A stretch of 51,308 nt of DNA, taken from positions 1 through 51,308 of the IMG/VR virus record IMGVR_UViG_3300006854_000010; one strand, given 5' to 3'. This DNA comes from a virus. Of this stretch, positions 21,399 to 29,216 are shown in pieces. Made by a program: the position numbers and the translations under genes. Numbering within the stretch: the first letter of the stretch is position 1; every line of letters begins with the position of its first letter. Below the pieces are notes generated by a model. That model was given only the letters and a program-made list of their open reading frames with translations. It was not told where the DNA came from and made no database searches.

Positions 21399-22512
21399 CA
21401 TCCTGTTCCGCTGTTCATCCATCGGCAAGCTGATGGGCGAGCCGAAGAAGAAGGGCGAGGCGCTCACGGACACCGCCAAGACATTCATCCGGCAGATGGC
21501 GGCCGAAGACATTTTCGGCGTGGATTTCTCTGTTTCCAGCCGCGAGATGCAGAAGGGCATCCAGTGCGAGGATCAAAGCATCGCGCTTTATAACTCGGTG
21601 TTCGGCAAGTCACTCACGAAGAACAGCGAGCGTCGCACCGATGATTGCCTGACCGGTGAATCGGATCTTCCAGATGTTGACGAGGTGGCCGACATCAAAA
21701 CGGCATGGTCTATCGCCACGTTTCCGCTGTCTGAAGAGGATGTGAGCGACACACAGCGAAAGCTGTACGAATGGCAAGTCCGGGCCTACATGCGACTGTG
21801 GAACAAGCCGCGTGGCCGCGTGGTGTACTGTCTCGTGGATACGCCCGAGGAACTGTGCAAATGGGAGGATCCGAGCTTGCACATGGTTGGCCACATCCCG
21901 GACCACATGCGCGTGACGACGTGGGCTTATGCGCGTGATCCAGCGCTTGAGGCCATGATGATTGACAAGATCAAACTGGCGCGCGAATACTATTCGCACG
22001 TCGTGCGACAGTTCCACGAAACACACATTCTCTTCACGGGGCACGGAATGGAATCACAAGCGAAACAAAACGACGAGGCCGATCAAGAGGCGGTGCGCGC
22101 AGAGGCGACACGGCTCGCTGCCATCGCGCAAGAGCAGGAAGAGCGTGGAGTTCGGGCGCGCGCAGGTGTTATCGCAGACGCGCTTGAGGCGATGCTTCCG
22201 CCCGTGGTTGACGCAGAGTTCGCAGGGGTGGCGCTGGCCCAACCGTCCGAAGCGATGCTGCGGGTTGTTGCGCTGATTGAAGAGGACATGCATATCATGC
22301 TGCAGGCCGGCGCTCCTGCCGAGGAGGCCACGCTCAAGCTGGGCACATTCTGCGACACCATAGGTGATGGATTCCATGTGTCTGAAGAGTTCCTCAAATC
22401 CATCGGAATCACCAAGCGCAACACGACTGGGCGTGCCGTGCTCTTCTATCAATCAGACTTCCAGCGCATCATCACGGCCATCATCGGCCACCTGCAGGAC
22501 TTCCAGCCATGA
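21391..22512 (+). CDS. YqaJ/lambda-exonuclease-like nuclease
   Basis: This encodes 373 residues from ATG at 21391 (GGGAAG upstream); the upstream frame overlaps erf and is rejected. The nuclease domain (about 1-220) begins with FRCSSIGKLMGEPKKK. It has an E60 position and ADIKTAWS (100-107), the D-x-K part of the PD-(D/E)xK site. The C-terminal about 150 residues are helical with a coiled segment. It should resect duplex ends to load Erf. Confidence 0.8.
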   Translation: MSDILFRCSSIGKLMGEPKKKGEALTDTAKTFIRQMAAEDIFGVDFSVSSREMQKGIQCEDQSIALYNSVFGKSLTKNSERRTDDCLTGESDLPDVDEVADIKTAWSIATFPLSEEDVSDTQRKLYEWQVRAYMRLWNKPRGRVVYCLVDTPEELCKWEDPSLHMVGHIPDHMRVTTWAYARDPALEAMMIDKIKLAREYYSHVVRQFHETHILFTGHGMESQAKQNDEADQEAVRAEATRLAAIAQEQEERGVRARAGVIADALEAMLPPVVDAEFAGVALAQPSEAMLRVVALIEEDMHIMLQAGAPAEEATLKLGTFCDTIGDGFHVSEEFLKSIGITKRNTTGRAVLFYQSDFQRIITAIIGHLQDFQP

Positions 22513-22769
22513 ACCACGAGATCAATCACTGCGTATCCGAACGCAAGCCAGTCGGATACATGATCGACCACGCAGCCAGCCGCGCCGCTGGTGAGCCTGT
22601 GTACCTTGGGCATCTGGTATGGGCCGAAGGGCGCCCGGCCGATCCTGTGACCGGGCGTGTTGCGCTGCATGCAGGCTACGCGATCCCGGGTTGGGAACGC
22701 AGAGTGTTCGTGCGCGAGGAAGCAATGCGAATTGCCGAGGACATCGCCAAGTCGCTGGCGGGGTACTGA
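22509..22769 (+). CDS. Hypothetical protein
   Basis: This encodes 86 residues starting MNHEINHCVSERKPVGYMID, ATGA-coupled to the exonuclease. The central VYLGHLVWAEGRPADPVTGR looks like a small beta domain and the C-terminus is helical. Function is unknown. Confidence 0.65.
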   Translation: MNHEINHCVSERKPVGYMIDHAASRAAGEPVYLGHLVWAEGRPADPVTGRVALHAGYAIPGWERRVFVREEAMRIAEDIAKSLAGY

Positions 22770-22770
22770 C

Positions 22771-23397
22771 ATGTCTGCGGCGGACACACAGAGCAAGCTC
22801 TCGGCAAAAGAGCGCAAGCGTGAGAAAGATCGCCGCTACCGAGTCGAGCACAGTGAGCGACTAAAGGCAGAGCATCGCGAGAGGTATAAGCGTGAACAGC
22901 TACTTCCGCAAATTACACAAACAAGACTAAAAGAGCTTGTTGTGTATAACCATGAAACAGGGTTATTTTTATACGCGCAAGGGCGCGGCTCTCGCGATGC
23001 GAGCAATGTTGCGGGACACACAGCGCCAGACGGAAGAGCTCACATAGTACTAGACTGACGATTGTATAGAGCGCACCGTGTTGCTTGGTCGTATGTTAAT
23101 GGATGCTGGCCATCTAATGAAATAGACCACATCGACGGCAATCCGTCTAATAACGCATTCTCCAATCTGCGCGACGTTACGCCGACAATTAACAAACAAA
23201 ACATACGCCGCGCACGAGCAAACAAAAAATATAGCAAGCTTCTCGGTGCACACTGGTGCAAACAACGCAATATATGGAGATCTTCCATTAAGGTAAATGG
23301 TGTTCGCATACATCTTGGCGTGTATGACACTGATGTGGATGCGTCGGCCGCATATATTGAGGCAAAGAGGCGACTACACGATGGGTGCATCATATGA
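22771..23397 (+). pseudogene. HNH/AP2 homing endonuclease with an in-frame TGA
   Basis: The frame is a single HNH-AP2 protein of about 208 codons interrupted by TGA at 23056-23058. Upstream it has a basic helix (KERKREKDRRYRVEHSERLK) and the start of the HNH fold (YNHETGLFLYAQGRG). Downstream, in the same frame, come LYRAHRVAW, EIDHIDGNPSNN, the SNLRDV and INKQNIRRA parts of HNH, and an AP2-like DNA-binding end (LGAHW, VNGVRIHLGVY). Relatives read L-D-G-R-L-Y-R-A-H-R, so GGA (Gly) became TGA by one change. The downstream half is visibly AT-rich compared with flanking genes, a sign of transfer. Confidence 0.85.
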
Positions 23398-23891
23398 TTA
23401 AGAGTAAGCCGCTTCGCAGTTCTTCATTCAAGCGCAAGACCATCGAGCGTGTGCGCTCCGTGCCGACGCCAGGCACGGGCCGCGGAGTGCATGCGATGGC
23501 CGGCGATGATGTGGTCAGCGTGCCGAAGGAGCGGCCCGTGCGGAGCGCAGACTACAGGCGCTTGGTGGCAATGCTGCCATGCTACCGGCGCGGCATTCAT
23601 GGGCACTCTCAGGCCGCCCATGCAGATCAAGGAAAGGGCATGGCCATCAAGAGCAGTGACCTGACGTGCTACCCGCTCTGCGGCCCGCATCTGGACCTGC
23701 GCACCGACCCACCTGGCCAGATGGTGCCTGGCTGCCACGCCGACATTGGAACGCTCGGGAAGATGACGCAGGCAGAGCGGCGCGACTTCGGGTCCCGGGC
23801 CATGCCTGACACGCAGCACACACTCAGGTGCAAGTCTAACCACGAGCGAGCACTGCGGACACTACTCACAAAACTTGGGCTGCTGCCATGA
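23394..23891 (+). CDS. DUF968/HNH-like nuclease candidate
   Basis: This encodes 165 residues from ATG at 23394 (ATGA overlap with the HNH stop). Residues about 65-140 contain HGHSQAAHADQGKGMAIKSS, CYPLCGPH and GCHADI, a His/Cys pattern like DUF968 and recombination-associated HNH-like proteins of phages. The N-terminal 50 residues are basic and disordered. It lies next to the erf/exonuclease pair, so a recombination nuclease is plausible. Confidence 0.6.
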   Translation: MIKSKPLRSSSFKRKTIERVRSVPTPGTGRGVHAMAGDDVVSVPKERPVRSADYRRLVAMLPCYRRGIHGHSQAAHADQGKGMAIKSSDLTCYPLCGPHLDLRTDPPGQMVPGCHADIGTLGKMTQAERRDFGSRAMPDTQHTLRCKSNHERALRTLLTKLGLLP

Positions 23892-24220
23892 GCAAACCAA
23901 TCGACCCGCAGGCCGCCATGCAGCAGATTTGGGAGCTGGCGCCACGCTACGCAAAGGCCAAGTCGGAGCGCATCTACCTGGAGGAATACCGCAAGTCCAA
24001 GAAGGCGCTGTTGATGCAGACTAGCCAGGAGAAAAGCGCCGTAATGCAGGAGCGCGATGCCTACGCGGACCCTGACTACATCGCGCTCCTGGCCGGCCTG
24101 CGCGCAGCCGTAGAGGCCGAGGAAACTCTGCGGTGGAGAATGGTTGCCAGCGAGGCTGCTATTGAGATCTGGCGTTCACAGGAGGCCAGCAACCGGACTA
24201 TTGACAGGGCAACGCGATAG
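23888..24220 (+). CDS. Coiled-coil hypothetical protein
   Basis: This encodes 110 residues from MSKPIDPQAAMQQIWELAPR. It is nearly all helical with KSERIYLEEYRKSKKALLMQ and SQEKSAVMQERDAYADPDYI, a pattern common in small proteins next to phage annealing genes. It may be a recombination accessory factor. Its TAG stop is part of the box at 24214-24260. Confidence 0.65.
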   Translation: MSKPIDPQAAMQQIWELAPRYAKAKSERIYLEEYRKSKKALLMQTSQEKSAVMQERDAYADPDYIALLAGLRAAVEAEETLRWRMVASEAAIEIWRSQEASNRTIDRATR

Positions 24221-24260
24221 CTGCAATCAACTGGTGCGACACATCAAAACGCGCCATACT
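24214..24260 (+). promoter_or_regulatory. Internal rightward promoter candidate
   Basis: CGATAGCTGCAATCAA begins at 24215 and matches the leftward boxes at CGATAGC and ATCAA in the same relative positions. It is followed after 25 nt by CATACT (24255-24260). It lies in the only sizeable gap of the rightward block, before the gene at 24353. Confidence 0.4.
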
Positions 24261-24306
24261 GCTATTCACCGGGCGACCAAGCGACTTTCTGTTTGCGATC
24301 CGCCGC

Positions 24307-24324
24307 GCCACCACTGAAGGTGGC
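24307..24324 (+). promoter_or_regulatory. Leader hairpin
   Basis: GCCACC and GGTGGC form a 6-bp stem with loop ACTGAA in the leader of the gene at 24353. No T-run follows. It may stabilise or regulate the message. Confidence 0.35.
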
Positions 24325-24352
24325 CGCCCACCCAACCAACCGGAGTACATGC

Positions 24353-25192
24353 ATGCTGAACAAACCGTCTCCACGCCTCCAAATCCTGCGCGAGCAACTC
24401 GCCCTGGAGAAGTTCGAGCTTCAGAACGCCCGCGAGCTGTACGCGCACAGCGCAGCAAACCCGCGCACGACGCACCACACCGACCACGAGTACGGCTACA
24501 ACGAAGACCTGGCCGAGTGGCTCAAGAGCTTGGTCAAGAAGTCCGAGCCGCTGGGTGATCTGCAGAAGGCGATCCCGCCCGCCCAACCGAGCGCATCTGC
24601 ATGGCGCCGCGGGACGGACATCCCGGTGAGCGAGCGAGTGGGGCTGTGGCACAACAGGTGCGCTGATGGCGCGGTGTTCCCCGCCCGGCGCGCCGGTTCT
24701 CTGACATTCGAGAATCTTATGTACCGGCACGCCGCACCAGGCACAAAGGAAGGTGACAAGTACGACGAATCTCGCTACGCCACCGCTGACCTGAGCGCCA
24801 GGCTCGCGGATGCTAGCAGTGCTGCGAGTGGGGCTGCGCTGGTGGGGGCGAAGCTGGACAGCGGCCTACGTTACCTGGTGTGCGTGAGTGACAAGAACTC
24901 CAGCGCAGGGATGATCTATGCGTATGCAACGTCAGAAGCCGCCATGCACGGCTATCAGTCGGTGCTGCAAATGCCAGATGTAGACTGGCGCCTGTGCGAC
25001 AAAGACGGATTCATTCCGCACACGCCTACGGCCGACAGCAAGTGCCCGGTGCCATCTGGCATTGTCGGTATCGACGTGCGCTTGGCGAACGGAATTGTCA
25101 AGCTCGGCGATACACCAGACGGCTGGAGGTGGAGCAAGTCGAACGACTTTGACATCGCCGGCTGGCGCCCAGCTGCAGGAGCTGCGGCATGA
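24353..25192 (+). CDS. Hypothetical protein
   Basis: This encodes 279 residues from MLNKPSPRLQILREQLALEK. The ATG at 24353 has GGAG 7 bases upstream; the ATG four bases earlier is out of frame and too close. The first 90 residues are helical (coiled coil plus WLKSLVKKSEPLGDL). Residues about 95-279 are mixed, with repeated Trp and SGLRYLVCVSDKNSSAGMIY. No known domain was recognised. Confidence 0.7.
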   Translation: MLNKPSPRLQILREQLALEKFELQNARELYAHSAANPRTTHHTDHEYGYNEDLAEWLKSLVKKSEPLGDLQKAIPPAQPSASAWRRGTDIPVSERVGLWHNRCADGAVFPARRAGSLTFENLMYRHAAPGTKEGDKYDESRYATADLSARLADASSAASGAALVGAKLDSGLRYLVCVSDKNSSAGMIYAYATSEAAMHGYQSVLQMPDVDWRLCDKDGFIPHTPTADSKCPVPSGIVGIDVRLANGIVKLGDTPDGWRWSKSNDFDIAGWRPAAGAAA

Positions 25193-25374
25193 TCGAGACG
25201 ACGCACACGCCGCACCCAATCTGCCCACACTGCGGCCACGTGCACAAGGATGCGTGGGAGTGGCAGCCGAACGAACTGGAGTTCGACAGCGACCACGAAT
25301 GCGACGCCTGCGACAAGACGTTCATGGTAATCCGTCACGCCAGCATCACCTACACCACTGCGGAGCAGAAATGA
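25189..25374 (+). CDS. Small zinc-ribbon protein
   Basis: This encodes 61 residues. CPHCGH near residue 12 and CDACDK near residue 38 form a four-Cys zinc ribbon, with acidic sequence between. Such small ribbons often act as adaptors or transcription modulators in phages. It is ATGA-coupled on both sides. Confidence 0.7.
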   Translation: MIETTHTPHPICPHCGHVHKDAWEWQPNELEFDSDHECDACDKTFMVIRHASITYTTAEQK

Positions 25375-25616
25375 TCGACACCATCCTCATCGTGATCGTG
25401 CTGACCACCGTGTCAGCGCCTGACGGCAGCACGCACCAGGAGCCCCGCAGCGCCTGGAATCGAGGATTCACCGAGGCCGAGTGCAAGGCTGCAGCATCGA
25501 CCATCTCCAGCACCAAGCCTGGCGACGCGATCCTATCTGCGACGTGCGTGCAGGCAGTGGCGCCGCAGCCAGCACAGGAGCAGCACCCGGATCCGAGGAA
25601 CAGAGGAGCAATCTGA
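25371..25616 (+). CDS. Exported small hypothetical protein
   Basis: This encodes 81 residues from MIDTILIVIVLTTVSAPDGS. The short hydrophobic N-terminus could act as a signal or anchor. The rest has two Cys (ECKAAA, ATCVQA), possibly a disulfide, and a Pro/Gln-rich end. ATGA-coupled. Function is unknown. Confidence 0.6.
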   Translation: MIDTILIVIVLTTVSAPDGSTHQEPRSAWNRGFTEAECKAAASTISSTKPGDAILSATCVQAVAPQPAQEQHPDPRNRGAI

Positions 25617-25617
25617 G

Positions 25618-25860
25618 ATGACCGCCAAGCGCACCGAACCATCCGTCCGCAGCCGTTTCGCCGGGCTGCACACGCTGCCGAGTGGCCGAGTGGTCTACTG
25701 CACGCACTCGGCCGTACTAATCGGCCTGCGCTACCAGCGGCCGAAGCGCGACCCGGGCGCGCATGCGGAGCGCATCCAGGACCTGCTGCTGTGGGGCCGC
25801 CCGCTTGCTCACGATCAGGTGTGGGTGGCAGCGCTTTGCGAAGCCGGGAGACGGCCATGA
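25618..25860 (+). CDS. Hypothetical protein
   Basis: This encodes 80 residues from MTAKRTEPSVRSRFAGLHTL. An Arg-rich start is followed by VVYCTHSAVLIGLRYQRPKR and a helical C-terminus. It begins one base after the previous stop and is ATGA-coupled to the next gene. Function is unknown. Confidence 0.6.
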   Translation: MTAKRTEPSVRSRFAGLHTLPSGRVVYCTHSAVLIGLRYQRPKRDPGAHAERIQDLLLWGRPLAHDQVWVAALCEAGRRP

Positions 25861-26237
25861 CAATTGCCGAGATACGCGCCGTTGTTGCGCGGCGCACCTA
25901 CAAACCTGGATGGCAACTCACAGTCAACGCGAACTCTGACGGGTCTAGGCCGTACCTGCAACTGCACGTCACGGCTGCCATTTGCTCTGTATCTCTGGAG
26001 CCGTGCGAATGGAAGTCCGCCAAGCACTACCTGTCTGAGTTCATGTGTAAACAGGAGCTTGTCGGCGTATGCTTCAAGGCCATTCAGCAGGCAGAAGAGC
26101 ACGAGTTGCGCGAGTTCTTCAGGCACCGCGGCGTGCGCATATTCAATCCCCACATCGACCCAGATGCGCTGGTGAGCGTGGCCCACATCGAAGACACCAG
26201 AACCGAGCCGGTGCTGATGAAAGAGGGCCGGCCATGA
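25857..26237 (+). CDS. Hypothetical protein
   Basis: This encodes 126 residues from MTIAEIRAVVARRTYKPGWQ (ATGA overlap; the longer frame to 25791 is rejected). The central QLHVTAAICSVSLEPCEWKS is strand-rich and the C-terminal half helical. No family was recognised. It precedes a cupin-like gene. Confidence 0.65.
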   Translation: MTIAEIRAVVARRTYKPGWQLTVNANSDGSRPYLQLHVTAAICSVSLEPCEWKSAKHYLSEFMCKQELVGVCFKAIQQAEEHELREFFRHRGVRIFNPHIDPDALVSVAHIEDTRTEPVLMKEGRP

Positions 26238-26671
26238 TCGATAGATTCATCAGGCGCGTCACGGCTCGCCCGCCTGATCGCGTGATCGGTGGGCACGATG
26301 ACCCATACATGCTGCGCTGGTACATCCTCCCGCGCAACAGGCTGTTCAACGTCTACCTGCACCGCTTTCTGCGCAGCGATGATGATAGGGCGATGCATGA
26401 TCATCCGTTCTATAATACGTCGGTCCTACTTCGAGGCTCCTACATGGAGCACACCACAAATGGCTCGTTTGAGCGCAGCGTTTGTGATGTCGTCTTCCGC
26501 CGTGGTGTGACGCTGCACCGCATCGAGCTGCATAAAGGCCCAGCGTGGAGCCTGTTTGTAACGTCATTCAGGTACAGGGAGTGGGGGTTTGCTTGCCAAA
26601 AAGGATGGAGGCACTGGAAACAGTTTGTAGATGAGCGCGACAATGGCGCAATTGGAAGGGGGTGTGATTGA
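26234..26671 (+). CDS. Cupin-like metal-binding protein
   Basis: This encodes 145 residues from MIDRFIRRVTARPPDRVIGG. The core MHDHPFYNTSVLLRGSYMEH (about 54-73) followed by RRGVTLHRIELHKG (about 90-103) gives the H-x-H and later His of cupin metal sites on a double-stranded beta helix. Cupins range from enzymes to binding proteins; substrate is unknown. The TGA overlaps the next ATG as TGATG. Confidence 0.6.
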   Translation: MIDRFIRRVTARPPDRVIGGHDDPYMLRWYILPRNRLFNVYLHRFLRSDDDRAMHDHPFYNTSVLLRGSYMEHTTNGSFERSVCDVVFRRGVTLHRIELHKGPAWSLFVTSFRYREWGFACQKGWRHWKQFVDERDNGAIGRGCD

Positions 26672-27207
26672 TGACGAAGACGGCAGGAATGCTTGACTAT
26701 TCTGATCGAACGGTGCCAGAGACGAAATGCGCTAAATGCGGATGCGCAATTCAACCTAGCCCGCTTGGTTATAACCGCAAGTATTGCCCACAAAAGTGCA
26801 AACGGTCCGCTCGCGATATTAGAGAGAGACAGAGCATTAAAGGTCGGCATGCAGATAGAGGCAAACAACGCATAAGAACCTACGTACGCAATCGATTGCA
26901 AACTGATGAAGCGTTTCGTGACAAGCATCAAGCCTCTACGGCCGTCTACCGCAAGCAGGTTCGAGATTGGCCGGCTGAATTCAAGGTAAAGTCAGGCTGC
27001 GTGGACTGCGGTTATCGCGGCCACTTTTCTGCACTTCGGCTTGACCATGAGGGAGAGAAGACCATTGCGGTAGCAGACGCTAGAACAAGTATCAGGCGCC
27101 TTCAGGAAGAGATAAGCGCAGGCCAACGCAAAGTGCGGTGCGCAAACTGCCACTCGATCAAAACATGGGAGCGGAAGATCGCTAAGAGCAAGGGGTGCGA
27201 CCAATGA
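26671..27207 (+). CDS. HNH endonuclease with zinc motifs
   Basis: This encodes 178 residues. An N-terminal zinc finger (CAKCGC and YCPQKCK) is followed by a basic helical linker. The C-terminal half has CVDCGYRGHFSALRLDHEGE and CANCHSIKTWERK, the His/Cys core of HNH nucleases. Free-standing HNH genes of this type are mobile elements in phage genomes. The sequence is less GC-rich than its neighbours. Confidence 0.8.
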   Translation: MTKTAGMLDYSDRTVPETKCAKCGCAIQPSPLGYNRKYCPQKCKRSARDIRERQSIKGRHADRGKQRIRTYVRNRLQTDEAFRDKHQASTAVYRKQVRDWPAEFKVKSGCVDCGYRGHFSALRLDHEGEKTIAVADARTSIRRLQEEISAGQRKVRCANCHSIKTWERKIAKSKGCDQ

Positions 27208-27305
27208 AGCGCGGATCTATAGAGGCAGCAGTCGTTGGCTTCTTGCTCGCGTGCGTTTTTTATACTGTGCGCGATGTGGTCACGAAGCCATGGAGAAAGC
27301 AATGA
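27204..27305 (+). CDS. 33-residue membrane peptide
   Basis: The peptide starts MKRGSIEAAVVGFLLACVFY and has one membrane segment and a basic C-terminus. ATGA overlaps with both neighbours support it. Function is unknown. Confidence 0.55.
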   Translation: MKRGSIEAAVVGFLLACVFYTVRDVVTKPWRKQ

Positions 27306-27508
27306 ACGAGAACGACGAAGACGCGCCGGAAGTGATCGAAGTGCAGAACGCGCCGGAAAGCATCTGGCTCAACGTCGGCGATCTGGATGGGTCTATCGAC
27401 CTTGGGCGAGACACCGAGGGCGTCACGTGGTGCGACACAAGCCAGGGGCCGCATGACGTGGAGTACGTGCGGGCGGACCTTGTGTCCACGCTGAAGGAAA
27501 CACCATGA
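27302..27508 (+). CDS. Small acidic hypothetical protein
   Basis: This encodes 68 residues from MNENDEDAPEVIEVQNAPES. It is strongly acidic and beta-like (LNVGDLDGSIDLGRDTEGVT). The ATG at 27302 overlaps the previous stop; the frame to 27251 is rejected. An acidic surface would suit a protein- or DNA-mimic role, but nothing proves it. Confidence 0.6.
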   Translation: MNENDEDAPEVIEVQNAPESIWLNVGDLDGSIDLGRDTEGVTWCDTSQGPHDVEYVRADLVSTLKETP

Positions 27509-27885
27509 GGCCATCAACTATCAGCGAAGAGTTCAGGCGCCACGATGTGCGCGTGCACGCGTGGCTACTGCTGGAGTGGCTGCAGGACCCGCAGCGACCG
27601 CCGGCCAACGTGTCGTTCACTGGGGAGCCGCTGCGCATAATTGCAACTGCCATCGAGCAGATCGCACGGCAAGGTTGCGTCAACGACGAGGCAGCGGAAG
27701 CGGACAGGAGGGATGCCGCCTACTACAGGACATTGCGCAACTCGCTGGCGAACCCACCGGTGACCACTACATCGATGCCGGCGCTAGTGGCGCCGTTCAC
27801 TGAGGGCCGCGTTACCTACGCACCAGAAGGGCTGGACCAAGCAATGAAGAATGTGCTGGCGCAACTTGGCGGGAGCCAGGCATGA
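27505..27885 (+). CDS. Hypothetical protein
   Basis: This encodes 126 residues from MRPSTISEEFRRHDVRVHAW. It is helical, with LLLEWLQDPQRPPANVSFTG and a later DRRDAAYYRTLRNSLANPPV. ATGA-coupled on both sides. The family is not recognised. Confidence 0.65.
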   Translation: MRPSTISEEFRRHDVRVHAWLLLEWLQDPQRPPANVSFTGEPLRIIATAIEQIARQGCVNDEAAEADRRDAAYYRTLRNSLANPPVTTTSMPALVAPFTEGRVTYAPEGLDQAMKNVLAQLGGSQA

Positions 27886-28007
27886 AACGCGCAAGTGACT
27901 GGTTGGTTACATACGGCTGGGCGTATGCCGTGTCACTTGGCCTACGGTATGCCGTGTATGCTGGAGTGGCCGGAGTGCTGGCACTGGTGGTATGGAGAAA
28001 TCCATGA
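27882..28007 (+). CDS. 41-residue membrane peptide
   Basis: The peptide starts MKRASDWLVTYGWAYAVSLG and has one long or two short hydrophobic helices. ATGA overlaps occur at both ends. It is one of three tiny membrane peptides in this stretch. Confidence 0.5.
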   Translation: MKRASDWLVTYGWAYAVSLGLRYAVYAGVAGVLALVVWRNP

Positions 28008-28084
28008 GTTGGCCAGAAGCCTTCTTTGGCGCCGCATGCGTTGCGGCTATCGCTGTCGTGCTGTGGAAAATGTTCGACCGATGA
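28004..28084 (+). CDS. 26-residue membrane peptide
   Basis: The peptide starts MSWPEAFFGAACVAAIAVVL and is a single membrane span with a short basic tail. It is ATGA-coupled to the genes on either side, the main support for it being real. Confidence 0.45.
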   Translation: MSWPEAFFGAACVAAIAVVLWKMFDR

Positions 28085-28410
28085 ACGCTGACGACTACTA
28101 CGGCATGACCGCCGCCGACATCGTGGCCGCCGACACGGTGCTCGAGCTGACGAGCCAGCGCCAGGCCCTGTGCGCAGTGGCCGCACGCGCGCTGCTGCAC
28201 GATGTGCCTGGAGATCCTGATCGGCTGGACGAATGCGTCAGCGCGGGCGCTGATCAGCCTGTTGACAGGTACGGCAACCCACTTAGCGGTGATCGCATCA
28301 TCAACTGCTGTTTCCCGGACTGCGGGTGTGATGGTGCAAGGCTTTGCCAAGCAGAGCGCGGCCCAAACTTCTGCTCTCGGTCTTGCAATATTGAGCGGAG
28401 CAGTCGATGA
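28081..28410 (+). CDS. Hypothetical protein with Cys-rich end
   Basis: This encodes 109 residues from MNADDYYGMTAADIVAADTV. The N-terminal half is helical. The C-terminal half has CCFPDCGCDGARLCQAERGP and two more Cys, a likely zinc-binding cluster. The longer frame to 27895 is a shadow of the membrane peptides. Confidence 0.6.
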   Translation: MNADDYYGMTAADIVAADTVLELTSQRQALCAVAARALLHDVPGDPDRLDECVSAGADQPVDRYGNPLSGDRIINCCFPDCGCDGARLCQAERGPNFCSRSCNIERSSR

Positions 28411-28703
28411 GCAGTGAACTATGCATTCCGCACTGGCCGTCAACGTGGCCCGTGGACGCAGACGGCTTCGAGTCCAACCTGTGCGAGGTGTGCGGCACGC
28501 CGACGCACTACGGGTCGCGGCACGTGCAGTGCGCGCCGGGGTGGGTTGAGCCGTCGCCGCAGACCGCCGATCAGCGCGCCTGGGCCGCCTATGGCAGGGC
28601 GTGGCCCGAGGCGATGTGCGGATACGAGTTCTACCACGCAGATGAGCTTGCTGCGGCTCGCGAGCGCGGCATTGCAATCGCTCGTAGGCTGAGGATTGAA
28701 TGA
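28407..28703 (+). CDS. Hypothetical protein with C-x-x-C
   Basis: This encodes 98 residues from MSSELCIPHWPSTWPVDADG. CEVCGTPTHYGSRHVQC is a compact Cys/His site. A helical C-terminus with HADELAAARERGIAIARRLR follows. ATGA-coupled. Function is unknown. Confidence 0.6.
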   Translation: MSSELCIPHWPSTWPVDADGFESNLCEVCGTPTHYGSRHVQCAPGWVEPSPQTADQRAWAAYGRAWPEAMCGYEFYHADELAAARERGIAIARRLRIE

Positions 28704-29053
28704 TGAACATTCACCCGGCACCAATTGCTGCAGAGTACGCCATGGAGTACGCGCGAGGCCACCAGCAAGCCGCCATGTGGATCTGGTGGGCCATGCTGTG
28801 CGGCCAGGCGCCTGACATGCTGCAGTACAGCTACCGCACCGGAGTCAGCGCCGTGTGGGTGCAAGATACCGATATGCCGGGCAGGGAGCATGGGCATCTC
28901 GCTGCCGCGCCAGAGGCGAACGACTGGTCATGGCTCACGCGAGAGAACGCACAGCGGCAGATCCAGCGCGATGCGGACCGGTCGCGAGAGGCCGCTGAGT
29001 TCGAGGCGCGCAGGCAGAATGAGGTATTGCAATGGGACGGGGATAGGCCATAA
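28700..29053 (+). CDS. Last protein gene of the rightward block, hypothetical
   Basis: This encodes 117 residues from MMNIHPAPIAAEYAMEYARG. A Trp-rich helical N-terminal half (QQAAMWIWWAMLCGQAPDML) is followed by a charged helical C-terminal half. It is directly followed by the tRNA-like cluster with no visible terminator. Confidence 0.65.
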   Translation: MMNIHPAPIAAEYAMEYARGHQQAAMWIWWAMLCGQAPDMLQYSYRTGVSAVWVQDTDMPGREHGHLAAAPEANDWSWLTRENAQRQIQRDADRSREAAEFEARRQNEVLQWDGDRP

Positions 29054-29060
29054 TCACATC

Positions 29061-29142
29061 GTCCCCTGTAGCTCAGACGGGAGAGCACCAGCACGGAGAG
29101 ATACCGTGTTGTATGTCGGTGGTTCAACTCCATCCAGGGGGC
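29061..29142 (+). tRNA. tRNA-like gene with extended anticodon stem
   Basis: The acceptor TCCCCTG pairs with CAGGGGG, with an extra G-C outside. A canonical D-arm (GCTC/GAGC with GG in the loop) and T-arm (GGTGG-TTCAACT-CCATC) are present. The anticodon arm is abnormal: CAGCACGG pairs with CCGTGTTG (8 bp instead of 5), with loop AGAGATA lacking T at position 33. No CCA is encoded. It may be an inactive tRNA, a decoy or a tRNA-like signal. Confidence 0.55.
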
Positions 29143-29216
29143 TCAAAATATAGGACGGCCCGAACTCAGGAGTCCTCGCGCGGCGGTTGCCTGGGCCAAA
29201 TTACACCGCGCACCTC

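Noticed and set aside
23024-23045. GGAAGAGC stretch resembling a sequencing adapter
   Set aside because: Only a short part matches, and the reading frame of the HNH protein continues through it.
29148-29216. Possible further tRNA between the first two tRNA-like genes
   Set aside because: Only GGCCC/GGGCC pairing is visible; there are no D, anticodon or T arms.
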